Origin: Flavobacterium psychrophilum | Lineage (GTDB): Bacteria; Bacteroidota; Bacteroidia; Flavobacteriales; Flavobacteriaceae | Assembly (NCBI GenBank): GCA_945866505.1 | Contig: CAMBHH010000112.1 | Coordinates: 1-11,167, forward strand | Reading direction: 5' to 3' | DNA: 11,167 bases | Shown: positions 1 to 6,490 of the stretch, one piece after another | How positions within the stretch are numbered: the stretch's first letter is position 1 | Layout of the letters: every line of letters begins with the position of its first letter | Program-made: the position numbers and the translations under genes | The notes under the pieces: generated by a model | The model's input: the letters and a program-made list of their open reading frames with translations, nothing else | What the model was told of the DNA's origin: nothing | Database searches by the model: none

Positions 1-234
1 GAAGGTATTTTAGTTCAAAAAGCACGTTGGGGAAGATCTGAAATAACAAAGGGGAAAATCAAAATTGAATTGAGCAAAGATATAGATGCAACAAAATTGA
101 CATTAGCGCAAGTTCAAGAAATGATTGCCAAGAAAATGCCCGCCAAAAAGGTAGCAGTTAAGAAAGCGACGGCAGCCGCAAAACCAACGGCAAAGAAACC
201 AGCGGCAAAAAAGGCTACTGTAAAAAAGAAATAA
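1..234 (+). CDS. topA: DNA topoisomerase I, C-terminal end (partial, 5' end outside the window)
   Basis: Only the last 77 codons are present, in frame 1 and ending with TAA at 232-234. Residues 1-45 or so (motifs ARWGRSEITKGK and DIDATKLTLAQVQEMI) resemble the last of the C-terminal repeat units found in bacterial type IA topoisomerases, the enzymes that relax negative supercoils by passing single strands. After that, from about residue 46, comes a disordered lysine/alanine/proline tail with repeated AKK and KKA units, like histone H1 tails. It probably adds non-specific DNA binding. The catalytic Toprim and tyrosine regions lie upstream and cannot be seen, so identity rests on the C-terminal repeat and on my recollection that topA lies near gldK in flavobacteria. 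An alternative would be another protein with a topoisomerase-like C-terminal repeat. Confidence 0.75.
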   Translation, partial: EGILVQKARWGRSEITKGKIKIELSKDIDATKLTLAQVQEMIAKKMPAKKVAVKKATAAAKPTAKKPAAKKATVKKK

Positions 235-238
235 TAGT

Positions 239-1390
239 ATGGAATTAGATTTTCTAAAACCTTTAGACAGCGAGATCCTTCAAAAAATCAAGGGGCTTTC
301 TTCCCAGCAATTGGGAAGTAAAGTAGCTTTTCATACTGCTGAAGATTTTCCAGATTTAGATAAAATTAAAATTGCTATTGTTGGTGTTTTAGAAAATAGA
401 GGTGATAGTCAGCAGACCGAAGAAGTAGATTTGTCGCATATTAGAAAAGAATTGTATGGATTGTTTCCGGGTAATTGGGATGCTTCAATTGCTGATTTAG
501 GAAATATTCTCGAAGGAAATTCTATTTCAGACACTCATTATGCTCTGCGAAAAGTAGTTTCCACCTTAATCAAAAAGAAAATTATTCCAATAGTTATTGG
601 CGGTACTCAGGATTTGACTTATGCGCTTTATAGAGCTTATGACGAATTGGAACAAATGGTAAACCTAGTTTCAATAGACAGTAAATTCGATTTCGGAAAA
701 GAGAGTGATGCCGTTATTGCTTCATCATCGTATTTGACAAAAATAATTATCGAAGAACCCAACAATCTTTTTAATTTTTGTAATTTAGGATATCAAACCT
801 ATTTAAATTCTCAAGAAGAAATTGATTTAATCGATAAATTATTTTTTGAAGCCTATCGCTTGGGTGAAATTTCGAATAGTATAACCCTTTCTGAACCTGT
901 TTTTAGAGATGCTGATCTTGTAAGTCTTGATCTGACGGCAATTAAATCGGCTACTTCGGGAAATTTTACTTCATTTTCGCCTAATGGATTTAGCGGAAAA
1001 GAAGTTTGTGCTTTATCTCGATATGCTGGCATCAGTGATAAAGTTTCGCTTTTTGGAATTTTTAACCACAATAATTCTGCACAAGAATCCGTTCTTATTG
1101 CGCAAATTATTTGGTATTTTATAGAAGGCTTTCAGTATCGGTCTAACGAGTATCCTTTTGGAAGTCGAGAAAATTATATTAAATATATCGTTGCGCTAGA
1201 AGAAGAATTGATTTTTTATAAAAGTAATAAAACCGATAGATGGTGGATTGAAATACCATTTATTTCAGATTCAAATAATAAGTTGAAGAAAAGTTCGTTA
1301 TTACCTTGCTCATATGAAGAGTATTTAGGAGCTTGTAATCACGAAATTCCTGAAAGATGGTGGAAAGCACAACGTAAAAACACTATTTAA
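239..1390 (+). CDS. Arginase/agmatinase/formimidoylglutamase-family protein with degenerate metal site
   Basis: This 383-aa protein has the ureohydrolase landmarks in the right order. They are VIGGTQDLTYAL at about 119-130 (family GGxHx), SIDSKFD at 145-151 (family DAHxD), and SLDLTAIKSATSGN at 229-242 (family S-x-D-x-D-x-x-D-P). Active members bind two Mn ions through two His and four Asp residues and hydrolyse guanidino or formimino groups. Here the two His positions are Gln124 and Lys149 and one Asp position is Thr233, while Asp147, Asp151 and Asp231 remain. I infer that the binuclear centre cannot form normally, so hydrolase activity is doubtful. Databases often label such proteins formimidoylglutamase (hutG), but no histidine-degradation genes are visible here. 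The ATG lies 4 bp after the topA stop, suggesting co-transcription with topA. It has no Shine-Dalgarno sequence. The C-terminal 80 residues, rich in Trp and charged residues, extend beyond the usual ~310-aa family length. Confidence 0.75.
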   Translation: MELDFLKPLDSEILQKIKGLSSQQLGSKVAFHTAEDFPDLDKIKIAIVGVLENRGDSQQTEEVDLSHIRKELYGLFPGNWDASIADLGNILEGNSISDTHYALRKVVSTLIKKKIIPIVIGGTQDLTYALYRAYDELEQMVNLVSIDSKFDFGKESDAVIASSSYLTKIIIEEPNNLFNFCNLGYQTYLNSQEEIDLIDKLFFEAYRLGEISNSITLSEPVFRDADLVSLDLTAIKSATSGNFTSFSPNGFSGKEVCALSRYAGISDKVSLFGIFNHNNSAQESVLIAQIIWYFIEGFQYRSNEYPFGSRENYIKYIVALEEELIFYKSNKTDRWWIEIPFISDSNNKLKKSSLLPCSYEEYLGACNHEIPERWWKAQRKNTI

Positions 1391-1409
1391 TAAAAAGTTT
1401 AACAGCTGG

Positions 1410-1417
1410 TATTTTTG
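1410..1417 (+). promoter_or_regulatory. Candidate -7 element in the gldK leader (distal)
   Basis: TATTTTTG matches the Bacteroidota -7 consensus TAnnTTTG exactly and lies 20 bp after the ureohydrolase-like gene. No TTG is found 17-23 bp upstream, so the -33 half is missing. If used, it would give gldK a leader of about 230 nt. Such matches arise easily by chance in AT-rich sequence. Confidence 0.2.
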
Positions 1418-1552
1418 TATATAGACTTAGTTCTTGTTTTTGACAACCTTTTTTTACCCGCGATTAATTGCATAAATTAGAATATTTTCTGTTTTTAATG
1501 GGTAATTTTAGTATTTTGTCAATAAAACGTTTTTTTCTTAGGCAATTAATCT

Positions 1553-1560
1553 TAGTTTTG
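1553..1560 (+). promoter_or_regulatory. Candidate -7 element in the gldK leader (middle)
   Basis: TAGTTTTG is an exact TAnnTTTG match. The expected -33 position holds a T-run without a proper TTG. Transcription from here would give a leader of about 90 nt before gldK. It is an alternative to the better-spaced site at 1590-1620. Confidence 0.25.
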
Positions 1561-1589
1561 AACTTTTTGATAAAAAATAGTCTAAATAA

Positions 1590-1620
1590 TTGGATTATTA
1601 AATAATTATAAATAGGTTTA
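1590..1620 (+). promoter_or_regulatory. Candidate promoter of the gldKLMN operon
   Basis: A TTG at 1590-1592 is followed after 20 bp by TAGGTTTA at 1613-1620. This matches the flavobacterial pattern TTG-N17-23-TAnnTTTG with one mismatch, in the last base. Transcription would start near 1625, about 30 nt before the gldK ATG. It is the only site in the 266-bp gap with both halves correctly spaced. The rest of the gap (1391-1589) is AT-rich and shows no gene or strong hairpin. Confidence 0.4.
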
Positions 1621-1656
1621 CACGCTGTAAAATAATGGTAAACTAACCCTAATATT

Positions 1657-3069
1657 ATGAAGAAACTTATTGCTTTTGTTGCAATCTTAACCTTGTTAAT
1701 TGGATGTGGAAAGACATCTGACAAAGGTGAGCTCGTAGGAGTAAAAGGTGCAAAATGGCATCCTGAAAAACCATATGGAATGGCTTTAGTTCCAGGTGGT
1801 TCTTTTATTATGGGAAAATCCGATGAGGACATAGCAGGCGTAGGGGATGCATCTACAAAAACAGTTACAGTTCGGTCTTTTTATATGGACGAGACTGAAA
1901 TTACAAATAGAGAATATCGTCAATTTGTAGAATGGGTAAAGGATTCTACAATGAGAGTTCGATTAGCTATTTTAGCTGATGAATCTGGTATAAAACCAGG
2001 TGCCGGGTCTGGTAAAGGAAAAGGAAAAAGTTCTGGTAGCATTGGTGATTTTGCCTTTAACGATCAAGATCCTGAAAAAATGACGGCATATGACAAATAT
2101 ATGTACGACAACTACTATAGTATTGGTACAGCTGAAGACCCCTATGCTGGAAGGAAACTAAATCGCAAAGTAAAACTAATTAAAAATACAAAAGCATATC
2201 CAGATGAGTATTATAGTGAAGTGATGGATTCTATGTATCTTCCAATAGAAGCTTCTTATAATGGCATGAGAACTATTGACGTGGATAAATTAAAGTTTAG
2301 ATATTCTTGGATGGATATTCAATCGGCTGCAAAAGCTAAAGGAGGGAAACGTACCGATTTCATTAGAACAGAACAAGTAAAAGTATATCCTGATACGACA
2401 ACTTGGATAAAAGATTTCTCTTATTCGTACAACGAACCGATGCATAACGATTACTTTTGGCATAAAGCTTTTGGAGATTATCCAGTAGTTGGAGTAAATT
2501 GGAGACAAGCAAAAGCATTTTGCGCTTGGAGAACACTACAGAAGAACACTTATATCAAATCCAAAAAGAAAGGACGCGATCTAATCAATAGTTTTAGATT
2601 ACCTTCAGAAGCTGAATGGGAATATGCAGCAAGAGGTGGTTTAGAATCTGCAACTTACCCGTGGGGAGGTCCGTACACGAAAAACGATAGAGGTTGTTTC
2701 CTTGCTAATTTCAAACCAATGAGAGGTGATTATGCAGCAGATGAGTCTTTGTATACTGTTGAAGCAAAATCCTATGAGCCAAACGGTTACAATCTTTACA
2801 ACATGGCTGGAAATGTGGCAGAGTGGACAGATTCTTCCTACGATCCCAATGCGTATGAATATGTTTCTTCAATGAATCCAAATAATACAGATACTTCTAA
2901 TAAACGAAAAGTAGTTCGAGGTGGCTCGTGGAAGGATGTTGCGTATTTCTTAGAAGTAAGCACCAGAGCTTTTGAATATGCTGATTCCGCGCGAAGTTTC
3001 ATTGGTTTTAGGACTGTTCAGGATTACATGGGAACGCAAACAACACAACAAAAAATTAAAAAAAAGTAA
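1657..3069 (+). CDS. gldK: GldK, T9SS/gliding-motility lipoprotein with FGE-like fold
   Basis: GldK is an essential T9SS component. With GldN it forms large periplasmic rings attached to the inner face of the outer membrane. This 470-aa protein starts with a lipoprotein signal: a basic MKK, a hydrophobic stretch, and lipobox LIGC with Cys17. An FGE/sulfatase-modifying-factor domain follows, with landmarks MALVPGGSFIMG (42-53), DYPVVGVNWRQAKAFCAW (274-291), RLPSEAEWEYAARGG (314-328), YNMAGNVAEW (381-390), VVRGGSW (419-425) and FIGFR (448-452). The cysteine pair that does catalysis in true formylglycine-generating enzymes (GGS-Y-x-C...C) falls at about Asp427 and Leu432 here, so the role is structural. 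A family-specific insert of about 175 residues (95-270) carries a Gly/Lys-rich loop near 117-130. It is the first gene of the gldKLMN operon; gldL begins 41 bp downstream. There is no Shine-Dalgarno sequence. Confidence 0.96.
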   Translation: MKKLIAFVAILTLLIGCGKTSDKGELVGVKGAKWHPEKPYGMALVPGGSFIMGKSDEDIAGVGDASTKTVTVRSFYMDETEITNREYRQFVEWVKDSTMRVRLAILADESGIKPGAGSGKGKGKSSGSIGDFAFNDQDPEKMTAYDKYMYDNYYSIGTAEDPYAGRKLNRKVKLIKNTKAYPDEYYSEVMDSMYLPIEASYNGMRTIDVDKLKFRYSWMDIQSAAKAKGGKRTDFIRTEQVKVYPDTTTWIKDFSYSYNEPMHNDYFWHKAFGDYPVVGVNWRQAKAFCAWRTLQKNTYIKSKKKGRDLINSFRLPSEAEWEYAARGGLESATYPWGGPYTKNDRGCFLANFKPMRGDYAADESLYTVEAKSYEPNGYNLYNMAGNVAEWTDSSYDPNAYEYVSSMNPNNTDTSNKRKVVRGGSWKDVAYFLEVSTRAFEYADSARSFIGFRTVQDYMGTQTTQQKIKKK

Positions 3070-3110
3070 CTATCTAAACAAATTTTAACTACCTTAAACA
3101 AACAACAATC

Positions 3111-3746
3111 ATGGCATTATTAAGTAAAAAAACAATGAATTTCGCTTACGGTATGGGGGCGGCAGTAGTAATTATTGGAGCGCTTTTCAAAATTCAACAT
3201 TATCCTGGCGCAGGTCCACTTTTGATTGTTGGTCTTGTTACCGAAGCATTAATTTTTGGGCTTTCTGCATTTGACCCAGTTGATAAAGAATTAGATTGGT
3301 CGTTGGTTTATCCAGAATTGGCTGGTGGTGACGCTAAAAAGAAAGAGGTAAAAAAAGAAGACCCTAAAGAAGCTCAAGGTTTGCTTTCTCAAAAATTAGA
3401 TGCGATGCTTAAAGAGGCTAAAATTGATAGTGAATTAATGTCTAGTTTGGGAACTAGCATTAAAAACTTTGAGTCGGCTGCAAAAGGAATTGCTCCGTCA
3501 GTTGATTCAATTGCTTCTACTAGAAAATATAGCGAAGAGTTGACATTAGCTGCTTCAAATATGGAGTCATTAAATAGCTTATATAAAATTCAATTAGAAA
3601 GTGCTGCTAAAAACGCGCAAATTAATGAACAAGTGGCTGAAAATAATGAAAAATTGAAAGAGCAAATGAAATCTTTGACTTCAAACTTGTCTTCTTTGAA
3701 CAGCGTTTATGGAGGTATGCTTTCTGCAATGGGTAATAAAGGATAA
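3111..3746 (+). CDS. gldL: GldL, inner-membrane motor protein of the T9SS/gliding machinery
   Basis: GldL and GldM together form the proton-motive-force-driven motor (known GldL5:GldM2 complex) that powers T9SS secretion and gliding. This 211-aa protein has two membrane helices (about 10-28 and 36-54) joined by a short polar turn containing KIQHYPGAGP, then a cytoplasmic region. From 75 that region is Lys/Glu-rich, and from about 90 to the C-terminus it is helical and likely coiled coil. Residues shown to matter in the F. johnsoniae protein appear conserved: Tyr13, Lys27, His30, and a membrane-embedded Glu in GLVTEALIF. The Glu is residue 45 here against Glu49 in F. johnsoniae, as I recall it, because the inter-helix turn looks four residues shorter. 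The gene lies between gldK and gldM with 41- and 47-bp gaps and no promoter-like element, so it should be co-transcribed. Confidence 0.97.
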   Translation: MALLSKKTMNFAYGMGAAVVIIGALFKIQHYPGAGPLLIVGLVTEALIFGLSAFDPVDKELDWSLVYPELAGGDAKKKEVKKEDPKEAQGLLSQKLDAMLKEAKIDSELMSSLGTSIKNFESAAKGIAPSVDSIASTRKYSEELTLAASNMESLNSLYKIQLESAAKNAQINEQVAENNEKLKEQMKSLTSNLSSLNSVYGGMLSAMGNKG

Positions 3747-3793
3747 TTAGTTAAAAAATTTACATACAAACAATAAACTAATTATTAGAAAAT

Positions 3794-5332
3794 ATGGCAG
3801 GAGGAAAATTAACCCCTAGACAGAAGATGATTAACCTAATGTATTTGGTATTCATCGCGATGTTAGCTCTAAATATGTCAAAAGAAGTTTTGTCTGCTTT
3901 TGGCTTAATGAATGAAAAATTTGCATCAGCTAATGCGGCTTCAATACAGACCAATAAGCAATTATTGGAATCTATTAAATTAAAGGGTACTGATAACCCC
4001 GGTCTTTTTGGAGAAGCGAAAGCTGCTTCGGAAAAAATCGCATCCGTATCGAAGACCTTTTACGATTACATAGAGTTGTTGAAGGCAGATGCTACAAATG
4101 GTGTCGAGCTCGAAGAAGACGGCAAGTTGCCATATGAGGCTATGGATAAAGGGCCACATATTGACGAGTCTTGGTTTCAGGGCGATAACTATTCCTCTAA
4201 AGGAAAAGAGATTGTTGCTGCGATGAGCAAGTATGTTGCTGATATGAAGGCAGCAGCTGGAACTAACGCTAAATTAATACCTGTTGTTAAAGAGATTGAA
4301 GCTAAATTTAACACTGCTGATGTTAAAGATAGAGAAGGCGTTACTAAAAAATACTTAAACTATCATTTTGAGCATTTCCCTGCTATTGCATCACTTGCAA
4401 AATTAACAGCTTGGCAGAATGATGTTCAAAAGGCTGAATCGGATAGTTATAATAATTTATTAGGTAAAGCGGCAGTTGAAGCATCATCAATGAAAAATTA
4501 TACGGCATTGGTCGTATTGGATAAAAACGCCTATTTTCAGGGAGAAACTGTTACAGGAAAAGTTGTTTTAGGTCGTTATGACGAAAATACAAAACCAACT
4601 TCATTTCAAGGTCCAGGTAAAATTGTAAATGGTCAGGCTGTGATTTCGATGACTGCAGGTTCTGTTGGAGAACAGTCTATAAATGGGAGTTTTACATTTA
4701 TGGAAGACAACAAACCAGTTCCTTTAAAATTTGAAGGTAAATATGTTGTAGTACCAAGACCAAATAGCGCAACTATTTCTGCAGATAAAATGAATGTAGT
4801 TTATAGAGGTGTTGTTAACCCTATGTCTATTTCATTCGCAGGAATTGCTGATAACGCAGTTAGTGCTTCTGCTCCCGGTCTAACAAAATCAGGAAACGGA
4901 AAATATGAAATGCGACCAGGATCTGGTGCTGAAGTTACAATCAATGTTTCAGGTAAAATGTCTGACGGAAAAGTGGCAAACGATAAAAAGGTATATAGAA
5001 TAAAAGGAATTCCAAGTCCAAATGGTACTATTAGAGGAGAAATGGGCGTTGTTAAAGGACCGAAATCAAGTTTAGAGATTTCTACAATAGGTGCTAAATT
5101 AGTTGACTTTGATTTTGAAGTTGCAATAGATGTTTTAGGATTTAATTTTAAAGTAGCTGGACAGCCTACCGTTGTGGTTGTAGGAAACAAATTGAATGCT
5201 CAATGTAAATCTGTTCTTTCTAAAGTAGGAAGAGGTGATCAAGTTACAATTTCTGAAATTAAAACTCGATTAGTTGGAGCAGCTGGTTATTTATTGCCAA
5301 GAACTGCACCAGTTATTTATGAAGTACAATAA
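3794..5332 (+). CDS. gldM: GldM, motor and periplasmic shaft protein of the T9SS/gliding machinery
   Basis: GldM spans the inner membrane once and sends a long dimeric shaft through the periplasm to the GldK/GldN ring, passing on motion generated with GldL. This 512-aa protein starts with a short cytoplasmic segment (MAGGKLTPRQKM) containing Arg9, which is known to be important in the motor. One membrane helix follows at about 14-34. The periplasmic part should divide as in the solved F. johnsoniae and P. gingivalis structures: a helical D1 (about 36-224), then three beta-rich domains D2 (225-318), D3 (320-404) and D4 (405-512). D4 is the end that contacts the ring. These boundaries come from family knowledge placed on this length, which is close to the family norm. 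It has one cysteine in the periplasmic part, Cys471. It is the third operon gene; gldN starts 46 bp later. Confidence 0.97.
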   Translation: MAGGKLTPRQKMINLMYLVFIAMLALNMSKEVLSAFGLMNEKFASANAASIQTNKQLLESIKLKGTDNPGLFGEAKAASEKIASVSKTFYDYIELLKADATNGVELEEDGKLPYEAMDKGPHIDESWFQGDNYSSKGKEIVAAMSKYVADMKAAAGTNAKLIPVVKEIEAKFNTADVKDREGVTKKYLNYHFEHFPAIASLAKLTAWQNDVQKAESDSYNNLLGKAAVEASSMKNYTALVVLDKNAYFQGETVTGKVVLGRYDENTKPTSFQGPGKIVNGQAVISMTAGSVGEQSINGSFTFMEDNKPVPLKFEGKYVVVPRPNSATISADKMNVVYRGVVNPMSISFAGIADNAVSASAPGLTKSGNGKYEMRPGSGAEVTINVSGKMSDGKVANDKKVYRIKGIPSPNGTIRGEMGVVKGPKSSLEISTIGAKLVDFDFEVAIDVLGFNFKVAGQPTVVVVGNKLNAQCKSVLSKVGRGDQVTISEIKTRLVGAAGYLLPRTAPVIYEVQ

Positions 5333-5378
5333 GGAAATTCTTTTTTAAAACGTTTTTTCAATAACTTACTACGATATT

Positions 5379-6371
5379 ATGATGATTAAGAGAGATTTTT
5401 TTATAGTTATTGTTGCCCTTTTAGGGAGTCTTGGTACTTTTGCTCAAGCTAATTTGCTTAACGCAAAAATACCCGAGGAAATTGGTCTTAAGTCCAAGTC
5501 GCAGCGCAATTCTGACAACGACAAACCACTAGAATATGGTTATGTTGATGACAGAGATGTGCTAATGGGAAAAACAGTTTGGGAAATAATTGATTTAAAT
5601 GAAAGAATTAATTTTCCTTTGTATTTTCCAATTGACACAGCGAACATTGGCTCTGATAGACGTTCTTTATACGATGTTTTGACAAAAGCTATTAAAAAGG
5701 GAGAAATAACGGAAGTCTATTCAGATAGTTATTTTAACACGAAAAAGTCATTTAAGGATATTCAAGCATCGTTGACTAAAATTGATACTGCCGATGCAGG
5801 AAGAGAGCAACTGAATCAAGATCCTACTGCTTATAAAATGCAAATTGTTGAAAGAAAGAAGATTACAGGGACAGGAAAAAACAAAGTTACTACTACAGTA
5901 CAAGATACAATCCCTGCGTCGAAAACAATTTCTCCTGAGTATATTCTTAAGCAAGATCTTACTGCTCAAGATGTTACTCAATATAAAATTAAAGGTTATT
6001 GGTATTTTGATAAACGTCAAAGCGAACTGAAGTATAGATTATTAGGTATTTGTCCAGTAACTCCTGATGTTTACACGATGAATAGCGAGGAAAAAGATTA
6101 TATCGAATTGTTTTGGGTATTTTTCCCAGCTGCTAGATATGTTTTACATGAAGCGAAAGCTTTTAATGATAAAAATTCGGCTATGCCTGTTTCGTTTGAT
6201 CAAATACTAAATTCAAGGCGTTTTAATGCGCTTATTTATCAAGAAGAAAACGTCTATGGTGATAGAGCTATTGTGAGTTATATGAAAGACAATGCACAAA
6301 ATCAGTTAATCGAAGCGGAACGTGTAAAAGAAAAAATTCGAGATTTTGAAGAAAATATGTGGAATTATTAA
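5379..6371 (+). CDS. gldN: GldN, periplasmic ring protein of the T9SS/gliding machinery
   Basis: GldN pairs with the lipoprotein GldK in the periplasmic ring needed for T9SS secretion. This 330-aa protein begins with a Sec signal peptide: basic MIKRD, hydrophobic IVIVALLGSLG, and probable cleavage near residues 22-23 (TFA/QA). Family hallmarks include YGYVDDRDVLMGKTVWEIIDL (split at about 54-74), KGYWYFDKRQSELKYRLLGI (205-224), CPVTPDVY (225-232), and the C-terminal RDFEENMWNY. A Lys/Thr-rich, low-complexity stretch at about 160-177 looks like a flexible loop. The first of two tandem ATG codons is used here; the second, at 5382, would work equally well. It is the last gene of the operon and is followed by a strong terminator. 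In F. johnsoniae a paralogue, gldO, follows gldN, but none is present here, so this copy should be indispensable for T9SS. Confidence 0.96.
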   Translation: MMIKRDFFIVIVALLGSLGTFAQANLLNAKIPEEIGLKSKSQRNSDNDKPLEYGYVDDRDVLMGKTVWEIIDLNERINFPLYFPIDTANIGSDRRSLYDVLTKAIKKGEITEVYSDSYFNTKKSFKDIQASLTKIDTADAGREQLNQDPTAYKMQIVERKKITGTGKNKVTTTVQDTIPASKTISPEYILKQDLTAQDVTQYKIKGYWYFDKRQSELKYRLLGICPVTPDVYTMNSEEKDYIELFWVFFPAARYVLHEAKAFNDKNSAMPVSFDQILNSRRFNALIYQEENVYGDRAIVSYMKDNAQNQLIEAERVKEKIRDFEENMWNY

Positions 6372-6396
6372 GTATTCCATTTAGAATTGAACAAAG

Positions 6397-6426
6397 AACT
6401 CTTGCAAATTGCGAGAGTTTTTTTTT
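6397..6426 (+). terminator. Intrinsic terminator of the gldKLMN operon
   Basis: A 9-bp stem (AACTCTTGC at 6397-6405 with GCGAGAGTT at 6411-6419, one G-T wobble) closes a 5-nt loop and runs straight into nine T residues (6418-6426). It starts 25 bp after the gldN stop. This is the clearest terminator in the window and marks the operon end. Confidence 0.9.
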
Positions 6427-6437
6427 AGATATTTTTG
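6409..6437 (+). promoter_or_regulatory. Promoter of the FAD oxidoreductase gene, interleaved with the gldN terminator
   Basis: TTG at 6409-6411, 18 bp of spacer, then TATTTTTG at 6430-6437 is a full match to the flavobacterial consensus TTG-N17-23-TAnnTTTG. The -33 TTG lies in the loop and 3' arm of the gldN terminator, and the terminator T-run forms part of the spacer. The expected start near 6443 leaves a leader of about 45 nt, filled almost entirely by the heptad repeat. Confidence 0.6.
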
Positions 6438-6448
6438 ATAATGTAAAA

Positions 6449-6490
6449 CTTTTATCGTCCAACTCCCAGTTTCTAACTTCCCACTCCAAA
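6449..6490 (+). repeat. Degenerate 7-bp-period tandem repeat before the FAD oxidoreductase
   Basis: Six in-phase heptamers start at 6449, 6456, 6463, 6470, 6477 and 6484, with an approximate consensus CTTCCAA (C-T-Y-C-C/T-A-A). Examples are CGTCCAA, TTTCTAA and CTTCCCA. The array is strongly C+T biased on the + strand, and its last base is the A of the ATG. It would form most of the mRNA leader and leaves no Shine-Dalgarno sequence. Confidence 0.6.

Noticed and set aside
853..1071. Minus-strand open frame of 72 codons inside the ureohydrolase-like gene
   Set aside because: It is an antisense shadow with no motif and no leader.
1464..1832. Minus-strand open frame of 122 codons across the gldK leader and start
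   Set aside because: It overlaps the GldK signal peptide and lipobox in antisense. Its translation is low-complexity (Lys/Ile/Phe) with no family motif, and the plus-strand leader there is plain AT-rich DNA.
2003..2046. Gly/Lys-rich coding stretch in gldK considered as a slippage or frameshift site
   Set aside because: The reading frame continues intact on both sides with conserved motifs, so it is a flexible loop and not a broken frame.
4801..5190. Minus-strand open frame of 129 codons inside gldM
   Set aside because: It is fully antisense to the well-conserved beta domains of GldM, has no recognisable motif or leader, and looks like a codon-composition shadow.
5338..5360. T/A-rich palindromic stretch between gldM and gldN considered as a terminator
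   Set aside because: The stem is only the short AAAACGTTTT palindrome, with no room for a loop. gldN follows at 46 bp and must be co-expressed with gldM, so termination here is unlikely.
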